From an uncultured Collinsella sp. (lineage in GTDB: Bacteria; Actinomycetota; Coriobacteriia; Coriobacteriales; Coriobacteriaceae), in the NCBI GenBank assembly GCA_900541685.1, contig UQKM01000004.1:55346-119345 (forward strand): a stretch of 64,000 nucleotides of DNA, given 5' to 3'. Under the pieces are notes generated by a model that had not been told where the DNA came from, searched no databases, and worked only from the letters and a program-made list of their open reading frames with translations. Position 1 is the first letter of the stretch. The number at the start of each line of letters is the position of its first letter. This document shows, piece after piece, positions 51,875 to 61,900 of the stretch. The translations under genes were made by a program, and so were the position numbers.

Positions 51875-53293
51875 TTAAGCGTCTTTCTTGGCAGTCAGAT
51901 ACTCAATGAACTCGGGACCGACGGTCGTAACGTCGCCGGCACCCATGGTGAGCAGCAGGTCGCCCTCGCCCACCATCTGCTCGAGCTCCTGATTGAGCTC
52001 AAGACGGCTGGAGCAGTACACGACCTCCTTGCCAGGATGCTTGGCGCGCACGGTATCGGCGAGCATCTTAGAGGTGACACCCGGAATGGGCATCTCGCCA
52101 GCCGAGAACACATCGATCAGCAGCAGTTTATCGGCATTGGCAAATGCATCGGCAAAGTCGTCGCACAGGGCCTGCAGGCGCGAATAGCGGTGCGGCTGGA
52201 ACACGACGTCGACGTGCTTGTAGCCCAGCGACGAAGCGGCGGCAAGCGTCGCCTTGATCTCGGTGGGGTGATGGCCGTAATCATCGACCACGGTGATGCC
52301 ATCGATATCGCCCACGTGGGTAAAGCGACGGCGGACGCCCTCAAAGCTCGAGAGCGCCTTGGCGGCGGCGTCGATGTCAAGGCCCAGGACATGGGCGACG
52401 GTGAGCACGGCCGTGGCGTTGAGCATGTTGTGGCGACCGGGATTGCTCTTGATCTCCACAGCGTGCTCAGTGCCGTCCTCAAAGCGAACGATAAAGTCAC
52501 TCTGGATGCCCTTGACATCCGGGTGCACGCAGACGATGTCGTTGCTCTCGGCAAAGCCGTAGGAAAGCACGTGACGGCCCGTCGACTTGGCGAGCTCGAC
52601 CAGATGCGGGTCCTCGCCGCAGACGATGACGGTGCCGTCCTCGCCCACCAGGCTCATGAATTTGGCGAAAGTTGCCTCGATCTCCTCGATACCCGAGTAG
52701 TGATCGAGGTGGTCGGCCTCGACGTTGGTCACAATGACCACGTTGGGGTTCAGGAACAGGAAGGAGCTGTCGGACTCGTCGGCCTCGGCGACAAAGTAGT
52801 CGCCCGAGCCGTTCTTGCCGTTCGTGTCATAGCCCTCGACGATGCCGCCGATCAAGAAACTCGGATCCAGACCCATGCGGTCGAGCATGGTGGCGCACAT
52901 CGAAGACGTGGTGGTCTTGCCATGCGTGCCGGCAACAGCGACGGTGGTGTAGCCGTGGCCCAAAGCAGAGAGCATCTTGGCACGGGGCCACACGGGAATA
53001 CCAAGCTCGCGAGCGCGAACGAGCTCAGGGTTGGACTCCGGAATAGCGGTGGAGACAACAACCACGTCGGGCTTGACCTCGTCGATCGTGGCTGCCTCAT
53101 GGCCCACGTGCACCTTCACACCAGCGCGGGTAAGCTGGCGGATATAACGTGACGTCTTAAGGTCGGAGCCGGTAACGGCATAACCGCGCTCGTGCAGAAC
53201 GAGGGCGATGCCGCTCATGCCGGCGCCGCCGATACCGATAAAGTGGGCGCTCTTAAACTCGGGCGCGGAGGTTGCAGTCTGGGAATCAGCCAT
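51875..53293 (-). CDS. murC: UDP-N-acetylmuramate-L-alanine ligase MurC
   Basis: MurC adds L-alanine to UDP-MurNAc with ATP. The 472-residue Mur ligase has the N-terminal Rossmann-like IGIGGAGMSGIALVL, the ATP loop VAGTHGKTTTSSMCATM, EADESDSSFLFLNPNVVIVTNVEADHLDHY, quoted in part, and DDYGHHPTEIKATLAA, the MurC-type signature. An AGGAG lies eleven bases before the ATG at 53293, slightly far; a GTG at 53320 is an alternative. It follows murG by 97 bases. Confidence 0.94.
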   Translation of the reverse strand: MADSQTATSAPEFKSAHFIGIGGAGMSGIALVLHERGYAVTGSDLKTSRYIRQLTRAGVKVHVGHEAATIDEVKPDVVVVSTAIPESNPELVRARELGIPVWPRAKMLSALGHGYTTVAVAGTHGKTTTSSMCATMLDRMGLDPSFLIGGIVEGYDTNGKNGSGDYFVAEADESDSSFLFLNPNVVIVTNVEADHLDHYSGIEEIEATFAKFMSLVGEDGTVIVCGEDPHLVELAKSTGRHVLSYGFAESNDIVCVHPDVKGIQSDFIVRFEDGTEHAVEIKSNPGRHNMLNATAVLTVAHVLGLDIDAAAKALSSFEGVRRRFTHVGDIDGITVVDDYGHHPTEIKATLAAASSLGYKHVDVVFQPHRYSRLQALCDDFADAFANADKLLLIDVFSAGEMPIPGVTSKMLADTVRAKHPGKEVVYCSSRLELNQELEQMVGEGDLLLTMGAGDVTTVGPEFIEYLTAKKDA

Positions 53294-53390
53294 GTGCTCG
53301 TGTACTCCTTGCGTAAACACTGCCTGTAACCCGTTAACTGTACCGCACCTACCGCATCAGCGCGAGGGCGACCGACGATATCCCGTCTAA

Positions 53391-54506
53391 CTAACGCAAA
53401 CCCTCTACCGCATCGGCCAGAAGAGCGGCGGCCCTATCCTGAGCCAGACCACGCGCCGCCTGACGCATGACGTCGCGCTCTGCCGCGTCATCGACCAGGT
53501 GCAGCAGCTCATCGGCAAAGGCAGAACCGTCGATATCGGCATCGGCACAGAGCACGCCGGCCCCGGCGTCGACCAGATAACGGGCATTGGTGGTTTGGTG
53601 GTCGGCCGTCGCATGCGGATACGGCACGAGTATCGAGGGCACGGCGAGCGCAGCGATCTCGGCCACGCTCGATGCACCCGAACGCGAGAGCACCAAATCG
53701 GCAGCAGCCAGCATATCGCCCATGTTGTCGATGTAAGGCTGGACGCGGTAACGCTTCGCCTCCTCGGGCGTCAGCGCCAAAGCGCGCTCGGTCTCCTCAA
53801 AGCCGTCGGCACCCGTCGAATGCAACACATAGAGGTTCTTGCGCGAAAGCAGCTCGTTTTTGAGCGAAACCGCGCGCTCGTTGAGGTGCTGGGCGCCAAG
53901 TGAACCGCCAAAGACGAGCAGCAGCGTAGCGTCCTCGGGAACGCCAAGTGCCTTGCGGCCGCGAGCGCGATCGCCCTCGATCACCGAGCGACGTACGGGG
54001 TTGCCGGTCATGAGCACGTGGTCAGGGTCACCTTCGCGCTCAAAGACCGAGCGCGCTGCCGGCACCGAGATGCACACGCGAGCGGCGTGGGAGTTCATCA
54101 TCTTGTTGGCCAGGCCCGGAACAGAGTTCTGCTCATGTAGCAGATACGGAACGCCTGCGCCCTTGCACCACCCCAGCAGCGGAACCTCGACATAGGCACC
54201 AAAACCGATGGCAGCATCGGGCTTGCCGACCTTTGAGAAATGACTGGCGAGCGCACGCTTGGCCTTGTTGACACGCCACAGCGAGGTCAGCGCTGTCCAG
54301 GGACGGGAGCGGTCGAAGCCCGTGACCGTAATGGGCACAAAATCAAACCCAGCCTCGGGGACCAGACGACCCTCGAGCTTGCGCGACTGGCCCACGAACA
54401 CAACGTGGTGGCCACGGTCATGCAGCTCCTCGGCCAAAGCGAGCGCGGGGTTAATGTGTCCTGCCGTGCCGCCGGCTGCAATAGCAACGGTCATCTTATC
54501 GGTCAT
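53391..54506 (-). CDS. murG: Undecaprenyl-PP-MurNAc-pentapeptide GlcNAc transferase MurG
   Basis: MurG converts lipid I to lipid II on the inner face of the membrane. The 371-residue GT28 enzyme has AIAAGGTAGHINPALALAEEL, LLHEQNSVPGLANKMM, VFGGSLGAQHLN and LSRSGASSVAEIAALAVPSILVPYP-type UDP-GlcNAc binding segments. The ATG at 54506 has AAGGGAC upstream; it overlaps the end of ftsW by 11 bases. Confidence 0.94.
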   Translation of the reverse strand: MTDKMTVAIAAGGTAGHINPALALAEELHDRGHHVVFVGQSRKLEGRLVPEAGFDFVPITVTGFDRSRPWTALTSLWRVNKAKRALASHFSKVGKPDAAIGFGAYVEVPLLGWCKGAGVPYLLHEQNSVPGLANKMMNSHAARVCISVPAARSVFEREGDPDHVLMTGNPVRRSVIEGDRARGRKALGVPEDATLLLVFGGSLGAQHLNERAVSLKNELLSRKNLYVLHSTGADGFEETERALALTPEEAKRYRVQPYIDNMGDMLAAADLVLSRSGASSVAEIAALAVPSILVPYPHATADHQTTNARYLVDAGAGVLCADADIDGSAFADELLHLVDDAAERDVMRQAARGLAQDRAAALLADAVEGLR

Positions 54507-56016
54507 GGTAGTCCCTTCGTACACGCGGTCCCTGGTCGTCGGTGCGCAAACGCGCCGACGGGTCCGAGTTCAAATCGATTCGATTATATCCGCCGCCCGC
54601 GCTGCGAGGGCTGGGGCGCTGCGGACGACCTTGCGGCGCCGTCCGCGGACGTGGACGAGCTGCCGGCTCGGTCGCAGAGCCATCCAGAACGGTAAAGCCG
54701 CTACGCGAAGGTCGTTCACCGCGCACGTGGGCCACGCCGGCGGTGCTCTCGTCCATAACGGCAAAGCTCTCACGGCGGCGGTCATACTCATCGCGGCGGG
54801 CGCTCTCGTACGAAACGCGCAGAATCAACCCGGCAAGCATAAGCGACACGATAATCGACGAACCGCCGTAGCTAATAAACGGCAACGGTTTGCCCGTCAT
54901 GGGAAACACGTTGAGGATGCCAAGCGCGTTAATCAAAAACTGCACCGCGAGAATGACCGCGGAGCCAGACGCCATAAGCGCGCCCCGACGATCGGTCGCC
55001 TGCTCGGCAATGCGAAACGCCGAGTAGATCAGCATCGCAAACACCAAGAAGAACAGCACGGTTCCGACAAAGCCGACTTCCTCGCCAATGATGGCCAGGA
55101 TGTAGTCATTGTGCGCCTCGGGCAGATACGAGTACTTCATGGTTGAGTTGCCGATGCCACGGCCGAACAGACCGCCCGAGGCAAAGGCCATGATGGCAAG
55201 CGTGGCCTGATAGCCGTCACCATACTCATCAGCCCAAGGGTTCAAGGCAACCTGAATACGCACCATACGGTACGGCTCTGCGACAAGTGCAATCACGATC
55301 ACGAGAATGCCGAAGATTAGCACGCCGATGATAAATCTCGGGTCGAGACCCGCAAACAACGCCATGCACATGAGGGTCAGCAGGATGATCAGGACGGTAC
55401 CGAAATCGGGCTGGATAAAGATCAGAAAGAGCGAAATGCCCAGGTAGATGCCCATCTTGCGAAGGAATTCGTTGATGTTGCCACCGGGCGAAAAGAAGCG
55501 ATCAAGCATGATGGCCGAATACGCAATGGCAAATGGCTTTAAAAACTCGGAAGGCTGGAACTGAATGCCGGCGATGTTGAGCCAGCGCGTGGCGCCACGG
55601 CTGCCGCTGCCCACCAAGAACACCAGAAACAGTAGCCCTATCATGCCTATGAGGAAGATCCTGAGCACATCCTCCCCAAACCAGCTGTCCGGCAAAACGC
55701 GCACGATGGCAACCATAGCCAGCACGCCAACTCCGGCAAACGCAGCCTGTCGACCCAGAAAAAACGTCGCTGAGCCATTCTCGTGCAGTGCCTCGACCGA
55801 AGACGCCGAGTACACCATCAGCAGGCCAAAACACACCAAGATAAACAGACAGGCCATGAATATCAGACGGGGGCGCATGATGCGGGCGGGAACGCCGGCA
55901 ATATAGCGTTCGCTAAACGACTGCCCGCCGCGACCGGAACGCGGTGTGCTACGCCGCGAGGAAGCACGGTCCGAGTCGGGCCTCCTCATACCTTGTCGGG
56001 GGCTCTCCTCTCTCAC
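54496..56016 (-). CDS. ftsW: FtsW-type lipid II polymerase
   Basis: FtsW is the SEDS-family glycosyltransferase that polymerises septal glycan from lipid II. The 506-residue protein has ten helices with FGLLMVYSASSVEA, FQPSEFLKPFAIAY, LIFIQPDFGTVLII, NSTMKYSYLPEAHNDYI and GKPLPFISYGGSS, all SEDS hallmarks. Both ends carry long basic, Arg/Ser/Pro-rich tails: ~45 residues before helix 1 and ~90 after helix 10. I start at the GTG at 56016 (AGGGG six bases upstream); a TTG two codons earlier and an ATG at 55989 are alternatives. Confidence 0.93.
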   Translation of the reverse strand: MREESPRQGMRRPDSDRASSRRSTPRSGRGGQSFSERYIAGVPARIMRPRLIFMACLFILVCFGLLMVYSASSVEALHENGSATFFLGRQAAFAGVGVLAMVAIVRVLPDSWFGEDVLRIFLIGMIGLLFLVFLVGSGSRGATRWLNIAGIQFQPSEFLKPFAIAYSAIMLDRFFSPGGNINEFLRKMGIYLGISLFLIFIQPDFGTVLIILLTLMCMALFAGLDPRFIIGVLIFGILVIVIALVAEPYRMVRIQVALNPWADEYGDGYQATLAIMAFASGGLFGRGIGNSTMKYSYLPEAHNDYILAIIGEEVGFVGTVLFFLVFAMLIYSAFRIAEQATDRRGALMASGSAVILAVQFLINALGILNVFPMTGKPLPFISYGGSSIIVSLMLAGLILRVSYESARRDEYDRRRESFAVMDESTAGVAHVRGERPSRSGFTVLDGSATEPAARPRPRTAPQGRPQRPSPRSAGGGYNRIDLNSDPSARLRTDDQGPRVRRDYHDR

Positions 56017-56025
56017 CGGCAACCC

Positions 56026-57432
56026 CTATTCCATTTGCGATTTCGCTGCAGCGGCAAGCTGGGCCACATAGTCCTTAAACACGCGGCCGCGCTCCTCATA
56101 GCCCGAGAACTCATCGAACGAAGAGCAGGCAGGAGAAAGTAAGATCACGTCGCCACGGCTCGACAGCGAACGGGCAACGTCCACGGCATCGCGTAGGTCA
56201 TCCGCCTGGGCGATATCCACATCGCCATCGACATCGGCCTCGTCCATAGCGGCGGTGAAGCGCTCGCGCGCATCGCCAAAGCAGACGACCGAGCGCACGT
56301 TATCCATAACAACGCGCGCGAAGTCCGTGAGCGGCGTGCCCTTATCGTGGCCGCCGAGCAGCAAGATCACGTCGTCATCGGGAAATGCCGTCAGTGCCTT
56401 CTCGACCGCGTCGGTGTTGGTCGCCTTGGAATCGTTGACGTAGCGCACACCGTCAATCTCGCCGCACGGCTCCACGCGGTGCTCGAGCGGCTGGAACGAG
56501 GCCAGACCGCGGCAAATGCCCTCGGGATTGGCACCGACGGCCAGGACAGCCGTGGCAGCGCACAGGGCATTGATAACATTATGATGGCCCGAGATCTTGA
56601 GCTCGGATGTAGCGATGAGCGGGGTCTCGACGCCCTTCAGGCGCACGATCATCTTGCCATCGCGCACAAAGGCGACATCCTCACCCTCTGGCTCGTCAAA
56701 GGCAACCTTGCAGATGCGACGACCCGGCGTGTAGATGTACTCATCGAACTCGTGAATGCCGGCGTCTTCGACGTCGACGACCACCAGATCGTCATCGACC
56801 ATATTGTCAAACAGTTTGATCTTGGCAAGCGCATAGTTCTTATGGCTCTTATGCCAGCCCAAGTGGTCGGGAGTGATGTTGAGCAGCACCGCCACGCGAG
56901 GGTGGAGCTCGGTGGTCGTAGCAATCTGATAGCTCGAGAGCTCAGCCACAAACCACTCGTTGTGGGCTCGGCCGTCAATCTCGTTGATAGGCGGCTCACC
57001 GATGTTGCCGACAGCTACACTGGCCTCACCGGAAGCCTTGAGCAGATAATCGGTCAGCGACGTGGTGGTCGTCTTGCCGTTGGTGCCCGTGATGGCAATC
57101 CAGTTATCGGGCGACAGGCGATAGGCAAACTCGGGCTCACCCATAATCTGGGCGGCATGCTCGCGCCCGGCCTTAAAGAAGCCCGAGAACTCCGAGATGC
57201 CCGGGCACGTCACGCATACGTCATAGGCGCCCTCGACCTGTTCGGTCCCATAGACAAACGACGCACCAGCAGCCTCGAGCGCACGCGTGGCGTCATTGGG
57301 CTCAGAGGTGCCGCCGCCATACACGGTAACGGCGCTTACGCGCTCTGGATGTGCCAGCGCCCAGCGGGCGACATCGAGACCGGATTTGCCCTGACCCAAA
57401 ACGAGCAGGCTAAAGACATCAGCAAGAGGCAT
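56026..57432 (-). CDS. murD: UDP-MurNAc-L-alanine-D-glutamate ligase MurD
   Basis: MurD adds D-glutamate to UDP-MurNAc-L-Ala. The 468-residue Mur ligase has LVLGQGKSGLDVARWAL at the N-terminus, the ATP loop AITGTNGKTTTTSL, ELSSYQIATTTELHPRVAVLLNITPDHLGWHK, quoted in part, and NDSKATNTDAVEKALTAF. LLLGGHDKGTPLTDF and LLSPACSSFDEFSGYEERG close it, all MurD-specific. It starts 9 bases after mraY ends and precedes ftsW by 9 bases. Confidence 0.95.
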   Translation of the reverse strand: MPLADVFSLLVLGQGKSGLDVARWALAHPERVSAVTVYGGGTSEPNDATRALEAAGASFVYGTEQVEGAYDVCVTCPGISEFSGFFKAGREHAAQIMGEPEFAYRLSPDNWIAITGTNGKTTTTSLTDYLLKASGEASVAVGNIGEPPINEIDGRAHNEWFVAELSSYQIATTTELHPRVAVLLNITPDHLGWHKSHKNYALAKIKLFDNMVDDDLVVVDVEDAGIHEFDEYIYTPGRRICKVAFDEPEGEDVAFVRDGKMIVRLKGVETPLIATSELKISGHHNVINALCAATAVLAVGANPEGICRGLASFQPLEHRVEPCGEIDGVRYVNDSKATNTDAVEKALTAFPDDDVILLLGGHDKGTPLTDFARVVMDNVRSVVCFGDARERFTAAMDEADVDGDVDIAQADDLRDAVDVARSLSSRGDVILLSPACSSFDEFSGYEERGRVFKDYVAQLAAAAKSQME

Positions 57433-57441
57433 GAAAGACCA

Positions 57442-58461
57442 CTATCCCAACTGGAAGAACAGAGCAAGGCCAACGGCACCAAATGCCGCAGCGATAATCC
57501 AAAAACGGATGACGACCTTGGTCTCGGCCCAACCCTTCTTTTCGAAATGATGATGGATGGGCGCCATAAGGAAGACGCGCTTGTGCGTAAAGTGGAAGTA
57601 GACAACCTGAATCATGACCGACAGGGTCTCAACGATAAACAGGCCACCGATGATGAGGGAGACGACCTCGGTGTTAGTCATGATGGACGTACAGGCAAAC
57701 GCGGCGCCCAGAGCAAGCGAGCCGGTATCACCCATAAAGATGCTCGCCGGATAGCAGTTGAACCACAGAAAGCCCAGGCAGGCACCGGCACACGCGGTGC
57801 AGAAGATGGACAGGTTCACGTCTCCGTGCAAAAACGCCATGGCAGCCATGGCGAGCATGGCGATCATGGAGGTGCCGCCAGCAAGACCGTCAAGGCCATC
57901 GGTCAAGTTCACGGCATTAGAAAGACCGGCAATCATCAGCCAGCAAAAGACAATATAGAGCCACGGGAACGAATAGCCGCAGATGGCAGTCGAAAGCACG
58001 CCAAGGTCAATCGTCAACCCACCGGGAAAACGAATCTCGGGGGCGACGCCGCACCAGTTGACGGCAAGCACCGTAAAGGTGACACAGATAATGGTTAGGC
58101 CGATCATCTTGGCATGAGGCGTCAGACCGAGCGAGCGCCCATGCGTAACGGAGGTCAGGTCGTCGATCAGGCCCAGCACACCGGTCGCCAGCGTGGCGAG
58201 CAGCACGAGCACGAGCTCGGTGGTGAGCTTTCCCATCAGCAGGCAGGTCAGCGAGATCGCGACGAGGATGACAACACCACCCATGGTGGGCGTTCCCTGC
58301 TTAACCAAATGACGCTTGGGGCCGTCGGCACGAACCTGCTGGCCGATACCCTCGACCTTGAGCAGCTTAATCCACCACGGCATGAGCAGCAGCGCAATGG
58401 CTGCGGCGATGCCAAGCCCCAAAAAAGCCTGATACGTTGGATACGAGGGATTGCCGAACAT
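57442..58461 (-). CDS. mraY: Phospho-MurNAc-pentapeptide transferase MraY
   Basis: MraY makes lipid I by moving phospho-MurNAc-pentapeptide onto undecaprenyl phosphate. The 339-residue protein has ten helices and the family motifs KQGTPTMGGVVIL, LTDGLDGLAGGTSMI, MGDTGSLALG and LMAPIHHHFEKKGW. The catalytic aspartates in DDL, NLTDGLDGLAGG and GDTGS are present. It starts 3 bases after murF. Confidence 0.96.
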   Translation of the reverse strand: MFGNPSYPTYQAFLGLGIAAAIALLLMPWWIKLLKVEGIGQQVRADGPKRHLVKQGTPTMGGVVILVAISLTCLLMGKLTTELVLVLLATLATGVLGLIDDLTSVTHGRSLGLTPHAKMIGLTIICVTFTVLAVNWCGVAPEIRFPGGLTIDLGVLSTAICGYSFPWLYIVFCWLMIAGLSNAVNLTDGLDGLAGGTSMIAMLAMAAMAFLHGDVNLSIFCTACAGACLGFLWFNCYPASIFMGDTGSLALGAAFACTSIMTNTEVVSLIIGGLFIVETLSVMIQVVYFHFTHKRVFLMAPIHHHFEKKGWAETKVVIRFWIIAAAFGAVGLALFFQLG

Positions 58462-58464
58462 GGG

Positions 58465-59889
58465 CTAGCACACACCTTCCACAAAGCGGTCGAGCTCAAC
58501 AAAGCGGGAACCCTTGACCAGTACAACATCATGTTTTTCAAGCGCGCCGCCCATGCGGTCGAGCACCTGCTGATAATCGGAGAACACCTGGATGCGGTCC
58601 TCGTCCATGCCCATCATGCGCGCGGCATCGGCCATAAGCTGGGCCAGCTCACCACCCACGCACGCCAGCATGTCGAGCTTCTTGGCGGCGGCATAGGCGC
58701 CCACGAGCTCATGCATGCGAGGAGCCTCATCGCCCATCTCGCCCATCTCGCCCAGGATCGCCATGCGAGACCCCGTGCATGAAAGCGAGCACAGCAGATC
58801 GAGGCCGGCTGCCATCGATTCGGCGCTGGCGTTATAGGAATCGTCGATGATGCGTGCACCGCTCTTGGCGCGCTTGATCTCCTGGCGGTGCCCGGTGATC
58901 GTAAGACCCCTAAAGGCAGCATCGATCTGCTCGGGCGTCACGCCCAGGCGATAGGCAACCGCGGCGGCCTTAACGGCATTAGGAACGGACTGCACGCCGG
59001 GGATGGCAAGCATGGTATCGATTGTCTCGCCCTGACCAAAATCGAGCGTAAAGACCGGACGGCCCTCGTCATCAACGCGAACGTCGCGGGCGCGGACCTC
59101 ATCATCGTCAGAGACACCGGCCAGCATCACGTCGATACCAGCAGGCCGGGCGAACGTATCGCGAATGAACGGCGTAAAATCGTCCTCGCCGCCCAAAACC
59201 AGCAGCGGCAAATAGTCGCCGGCGGCGCACATGCCCTGGACAATCTCGGCCTTAGCGCGGGCGATGTTCTCGCGGCTGCCCAAAATGCCGATATGAGAGG
59301 TGCCGATCTTGCTCACGATGGCAAGGTTGGGATTGGCGGACTGGGACAGGCGCTCGATCTCGTGGAAATGGTTCATGCCCATCTCGAGCACCAGGACCTC
59401 GGTATCGGCCGGAGCGGAAAGCACCGTGAGCGGCATGCCGATCAGGTTATTGAAATTGCCCTTGGTGGCCCAGACACGATAGCGCTTGGCGAGCACAGCG
59501 GCGAGAACGTCCTTGGTCGTCGTCTTGCCGATGGAACCGGTAATGCCAACGACCAGGCAGCCAAGCTCCAGGCGATACGCGTGCGCCAAACGCAGCAGAA
59601 ACTCCTCGGGATCATCGGTCAGCAAGATGGCACAGCCCTTGCCCTGCGCCAGCGAGACCAGCTCGGCCTCGGGCTCACGCGTCATCACGACGGCGCCGGC
59701 ACCCGACTGGACGGCACGGGAAGCAAAATCATTTCCGTCGACGTTTTCACCGGGAAAGGCGACGAAAATCGTCCCTTCCTCGACCTGGCGCGAGTCGATA
59801 ACGCACCCGCGGCATACCCGATCGACTTCTCCCGTCACGGTTCGGGCCCCTGTTGCGGCCGCGAGGTTGTTGACGGCGATCTCTATCAT
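58465..59889 (-). CDS. murF: UDP-MurNAc-tripeptide-D-Ala-D-Ala ligase MurF
   Basis: MurF adds the D-Ala-D-Ala dipeptide, finishing the cytoplasmic precursor. The 474-residue ligase has the ATP loop VVGITGSIGKTTTKDVLAAVL, EMGMNHFHEIERLSQSANPNLAIVSKIGTSHIG, quoted in part, and DSYNASAESMAAGLDLL. AGGGGAG precedes the ATG. It follows ftsI directly, with no murE between them, unlike the usual cluster order. Confidence 0.95.
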   Translation of the reverse strand: MIEIAVNNLAAATGARTVTGEVDRVCRGCVIDSRQVEEGTIFVAFPGENVDGNDFASRAVQSGAGAVVMTREPEAELVSLAQGKGCAILLTDDPEEFLLRLAHAYRLELGCLVVGITGSIGKTTTKDVLAAVLAKRYRVWATKGNFNNLIGMPLTVLSAPADTEVLVLEMGMNHFHEIERLSQSANPNLAIVSKIGTSHIGILGSRENIARAKAEIVQGMCAAGDYLPLLVLGGEDDFTPFIRDTFARPAGIDVMLAGVSDDDEVRARDVRVDDEGRPVFTLDFGQGETIDTMLAIPGVQSVPNAVKAAAVAYRLGVTPEQIDAAFRGLTITGHRQEIKRAKSGARIIDDSYNASAESMAAGLDLLCSLSCTGSRMAILGEMGEMGDEAPRMHELVGAYAAAKKLDMLACVGGELAQLMADAARMMGMDEDRIQVFSDYQQVLDRMGGALEKHDVVLVKGSRFVELDRFVEGVC

Positions 59890-60017
59890 TGCAGCTCCCC
59901 TGTAAACCTAAATAATGCTATCGGCGTATTGTATCCCAGCGCCGCGCATGCGTGGTGCAGGGCATGTGAACACCCCTCATATGGGACAACAAACCACGCC
60001 CCAAAGATTGTAACCCC

Positions 60018-61883
60018 CTACTTCGTGTGTGGGATACCCAGCACGTCGAGCGCGTTGGCCATAATGGACTGGAACGGCACCGCAGCGGCATCTGAGCCGC
60101 TCGGCGTTCCGTCGAGCGTGATATAGCACAGCACCTTGGGCGATTGTGCCGGTGCAAAGCCCATAAAGGACGACATGTAGTTCTCCTTGAGGTAGCCGCC
60201 GTTCTCGTCGGCACGTTCGGCCGTGCCGGTCTTGCCCGCCACGTCATAGCCGTCAACTGCGCCGCCAACGCCCGTGCCTTCAGACACGACCGTCTGCATG
60301 CACGATGTCACCTGGGATGCTGCATCCTCAGAAATCGCACGCTCGCCTTCGCCCCAGTCCTTCTCGTCGCCTTTGCTGGACTTATAGAAGTGCGGGGTCA
60401 TCATCACGCCGCCGTTGGCGATGCCGCCCACGGCACGTGCGATCTCAATCGGCGAGACAGACAGCGCCTGTCCAAAGCTCATCGAGCCCAGCGTGGCGCC
60501 GTCATACTGGTCACGCTCCTTGACGATGCCCAGGCTCTCGCCCGGAAAATCGACACCAGAGCTGTGACCGATGCCCCACTTGTCCACATAGGCGGCAAAG
60601 TCGTCGGCACCGATCTTGCGCCCCACCAGGACAAATCCCACGTTGGACGAACGGCGCATCATCTCGCGCACATCCATGGTCATGGCGTAGTCGCGCTTGT
60701 CGGCATCGGTGACGGTATCGTCGCCCACCTTGATGCTCGCCGGCACCTCAAACGACGTACTCGACCGCACGACACCCAAGTCGAAGCCGGCGCCCGCCAC
60801 GAGCGTCTTAAAGACCGAGCCGGGCTCGTAGGCGTCGGTGACCAGGCGCAGGTTCATATCCTCGGTCTTGGCGTTTTCCAAATTGGTCTGGTCGTAGGTC
60901 GGATACGAGCAGGCTGCCAAGATCTCGCCAGTCGTAGGATCGGTGACCAGCGCCGAGCCGTTCTTGGCCTTTGTCTTCTCGACAGCCTCTGCCAGGGCAT
61001 CCTCGGCCGCACGCTGGATATTGACGTCGAGCGTCGTCACGAGATCAATGCCGTCGACCGCAGCCACCTTTTTATAGGCACCGCCCGCGATATAGCTGCC
61101 GTCCCTCGCGCGCTCGCGTACGAGAGAACCGTTCGTGCCGGTCAGAAGCTTGTTGTATTGCTTTTCGAGACCCGTCAAGCCGTCGTTGTCTACATTCACT
61201 ACACCCAGCACCTGCGATGCCAGATTGCCGTATGGATATACGCGCTTCATGGCCTGCTCAAAAAGCACGCCGGGCAGGTTCTTCTTCTCCAGCGCCGCAG
61301 CGTCGTCTTCGTCCACCTGGCGCTTGATATACACCCAGGTTCCATCGGACTCAACGAGCTTGCGGCAGGTCTTTTTATCGATTCCAGTTGCCTTGACCAG
61401 CGCCGACACCGTCTTGTCAACATCCTCGACAAGCTGGGGGTTCACAGCGATGTTGCGACATTCGACCGACGACGCCAGCACGTTACCGTTACGGTCGTAG
61501 ATGGTACCGCGCTTGGCATACAGCGTCTGCGCAAGCAAGCGACGTGCATCGGCACGGTCGCGTAACTTATCGGCTTCCACGATTTGATAGTCGGCAAGGC
61601 GAAGGACGCCCAAACCCAAGCCAAACCCGATGAAACCCATGACGGCTTTGCGACGGGGCAGCGGCGTGCCCGTGAGCCATTCGGTCGACGAGCTCTTGCG
61701 CGGTCTGGTGTTATGCATTTGAGGACCACTCGAGCCACGGAGACGCGACGCGGGGTCGTTGCCATAGGACGGTCTCGCGTTGTAAGATGGCCGACCCGTT
61801 CCTTGATAACCAGAACGTCCCCGCGATGAGGGACGTCCAGAACCGCGACCCCCGTCGGAACCGCGGCGATAGTCATTTGTCAT
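60018..61883 (-). CDS. ftsI: Septal transpeptidase FtsI/PBP2-type penicillin-binding protein
   Basis: A class B penicillin-binding protein that cross-links septal peptidoglycan. The 621-residue protein has a ~75-residue Gly/Arg/Ser-rich cytoplasmic tail, one membrane helix (VMGFIGFGLGLGVLRLADY), a pedestal domain (AKRGTIYDRNGNVLASS) and the transpeptidase with SVFK around residue 360, SSN and KTGTAER. No PASTA domain is seen. It follows the FtsL-like gene by 17 bases; a weak GGTAG lies before its ATG. Confidence 0.93.
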   Translation of the reverse strand: MTNDYRRGSDGGRGSGRPSSRGRSGYQGTGRPSYNARPSYGNDPASRLRGSSGPQMHNTRPRKSSSTEWLTGTPLPRRKAVMGFIGFGLGLGVLRLADYQIVEADKLRDRADARRLLAQTLYAKRGTIYDRNGNVLASSVECRNIAVNPQLVEDVDKTVSALVKATGIDKKTCRKLVESDGTWVYIKRQVDEDDAAALEKKNLPGVLFEQAMKRVYPYGNLASQVLGVVNVDNDGLTGLEKQYNKLLTGTNGSLVRERARDGSYIAGGAYKKVAAVDGIDLVTTLDVNIQRAAEDALAEAVEKTKAKNGSALVTDPTTGEILAACSYPTYDQTNLENAKTEDMNLRLVTDAYEPGSVFKTLVAGAGFDLGVVRSSTSFEVPASIKVGDDTVTDADKRDYAMTMDVREMMRRSSNVGFVLVGRKIGADDFAAYVDKWGIGHSSGVDFPGESLGIVKERDQYDGATLGSMSFGQALSVSPIEIARAVGGIANGGVMMTPHFYKSSKGDEKDWGEGERAISEDAASQVTSCMQTVVSEGTGVGGAVDGYDVAGKTGTAERADENGGYLKENYMSSFMGFAPAQSPKVLCYITLDGTPSGSDAAAVPFQSIMANALDVLGIPHTK

Positions 61884-61900
61884 ACTCAGCTACCGTCTTG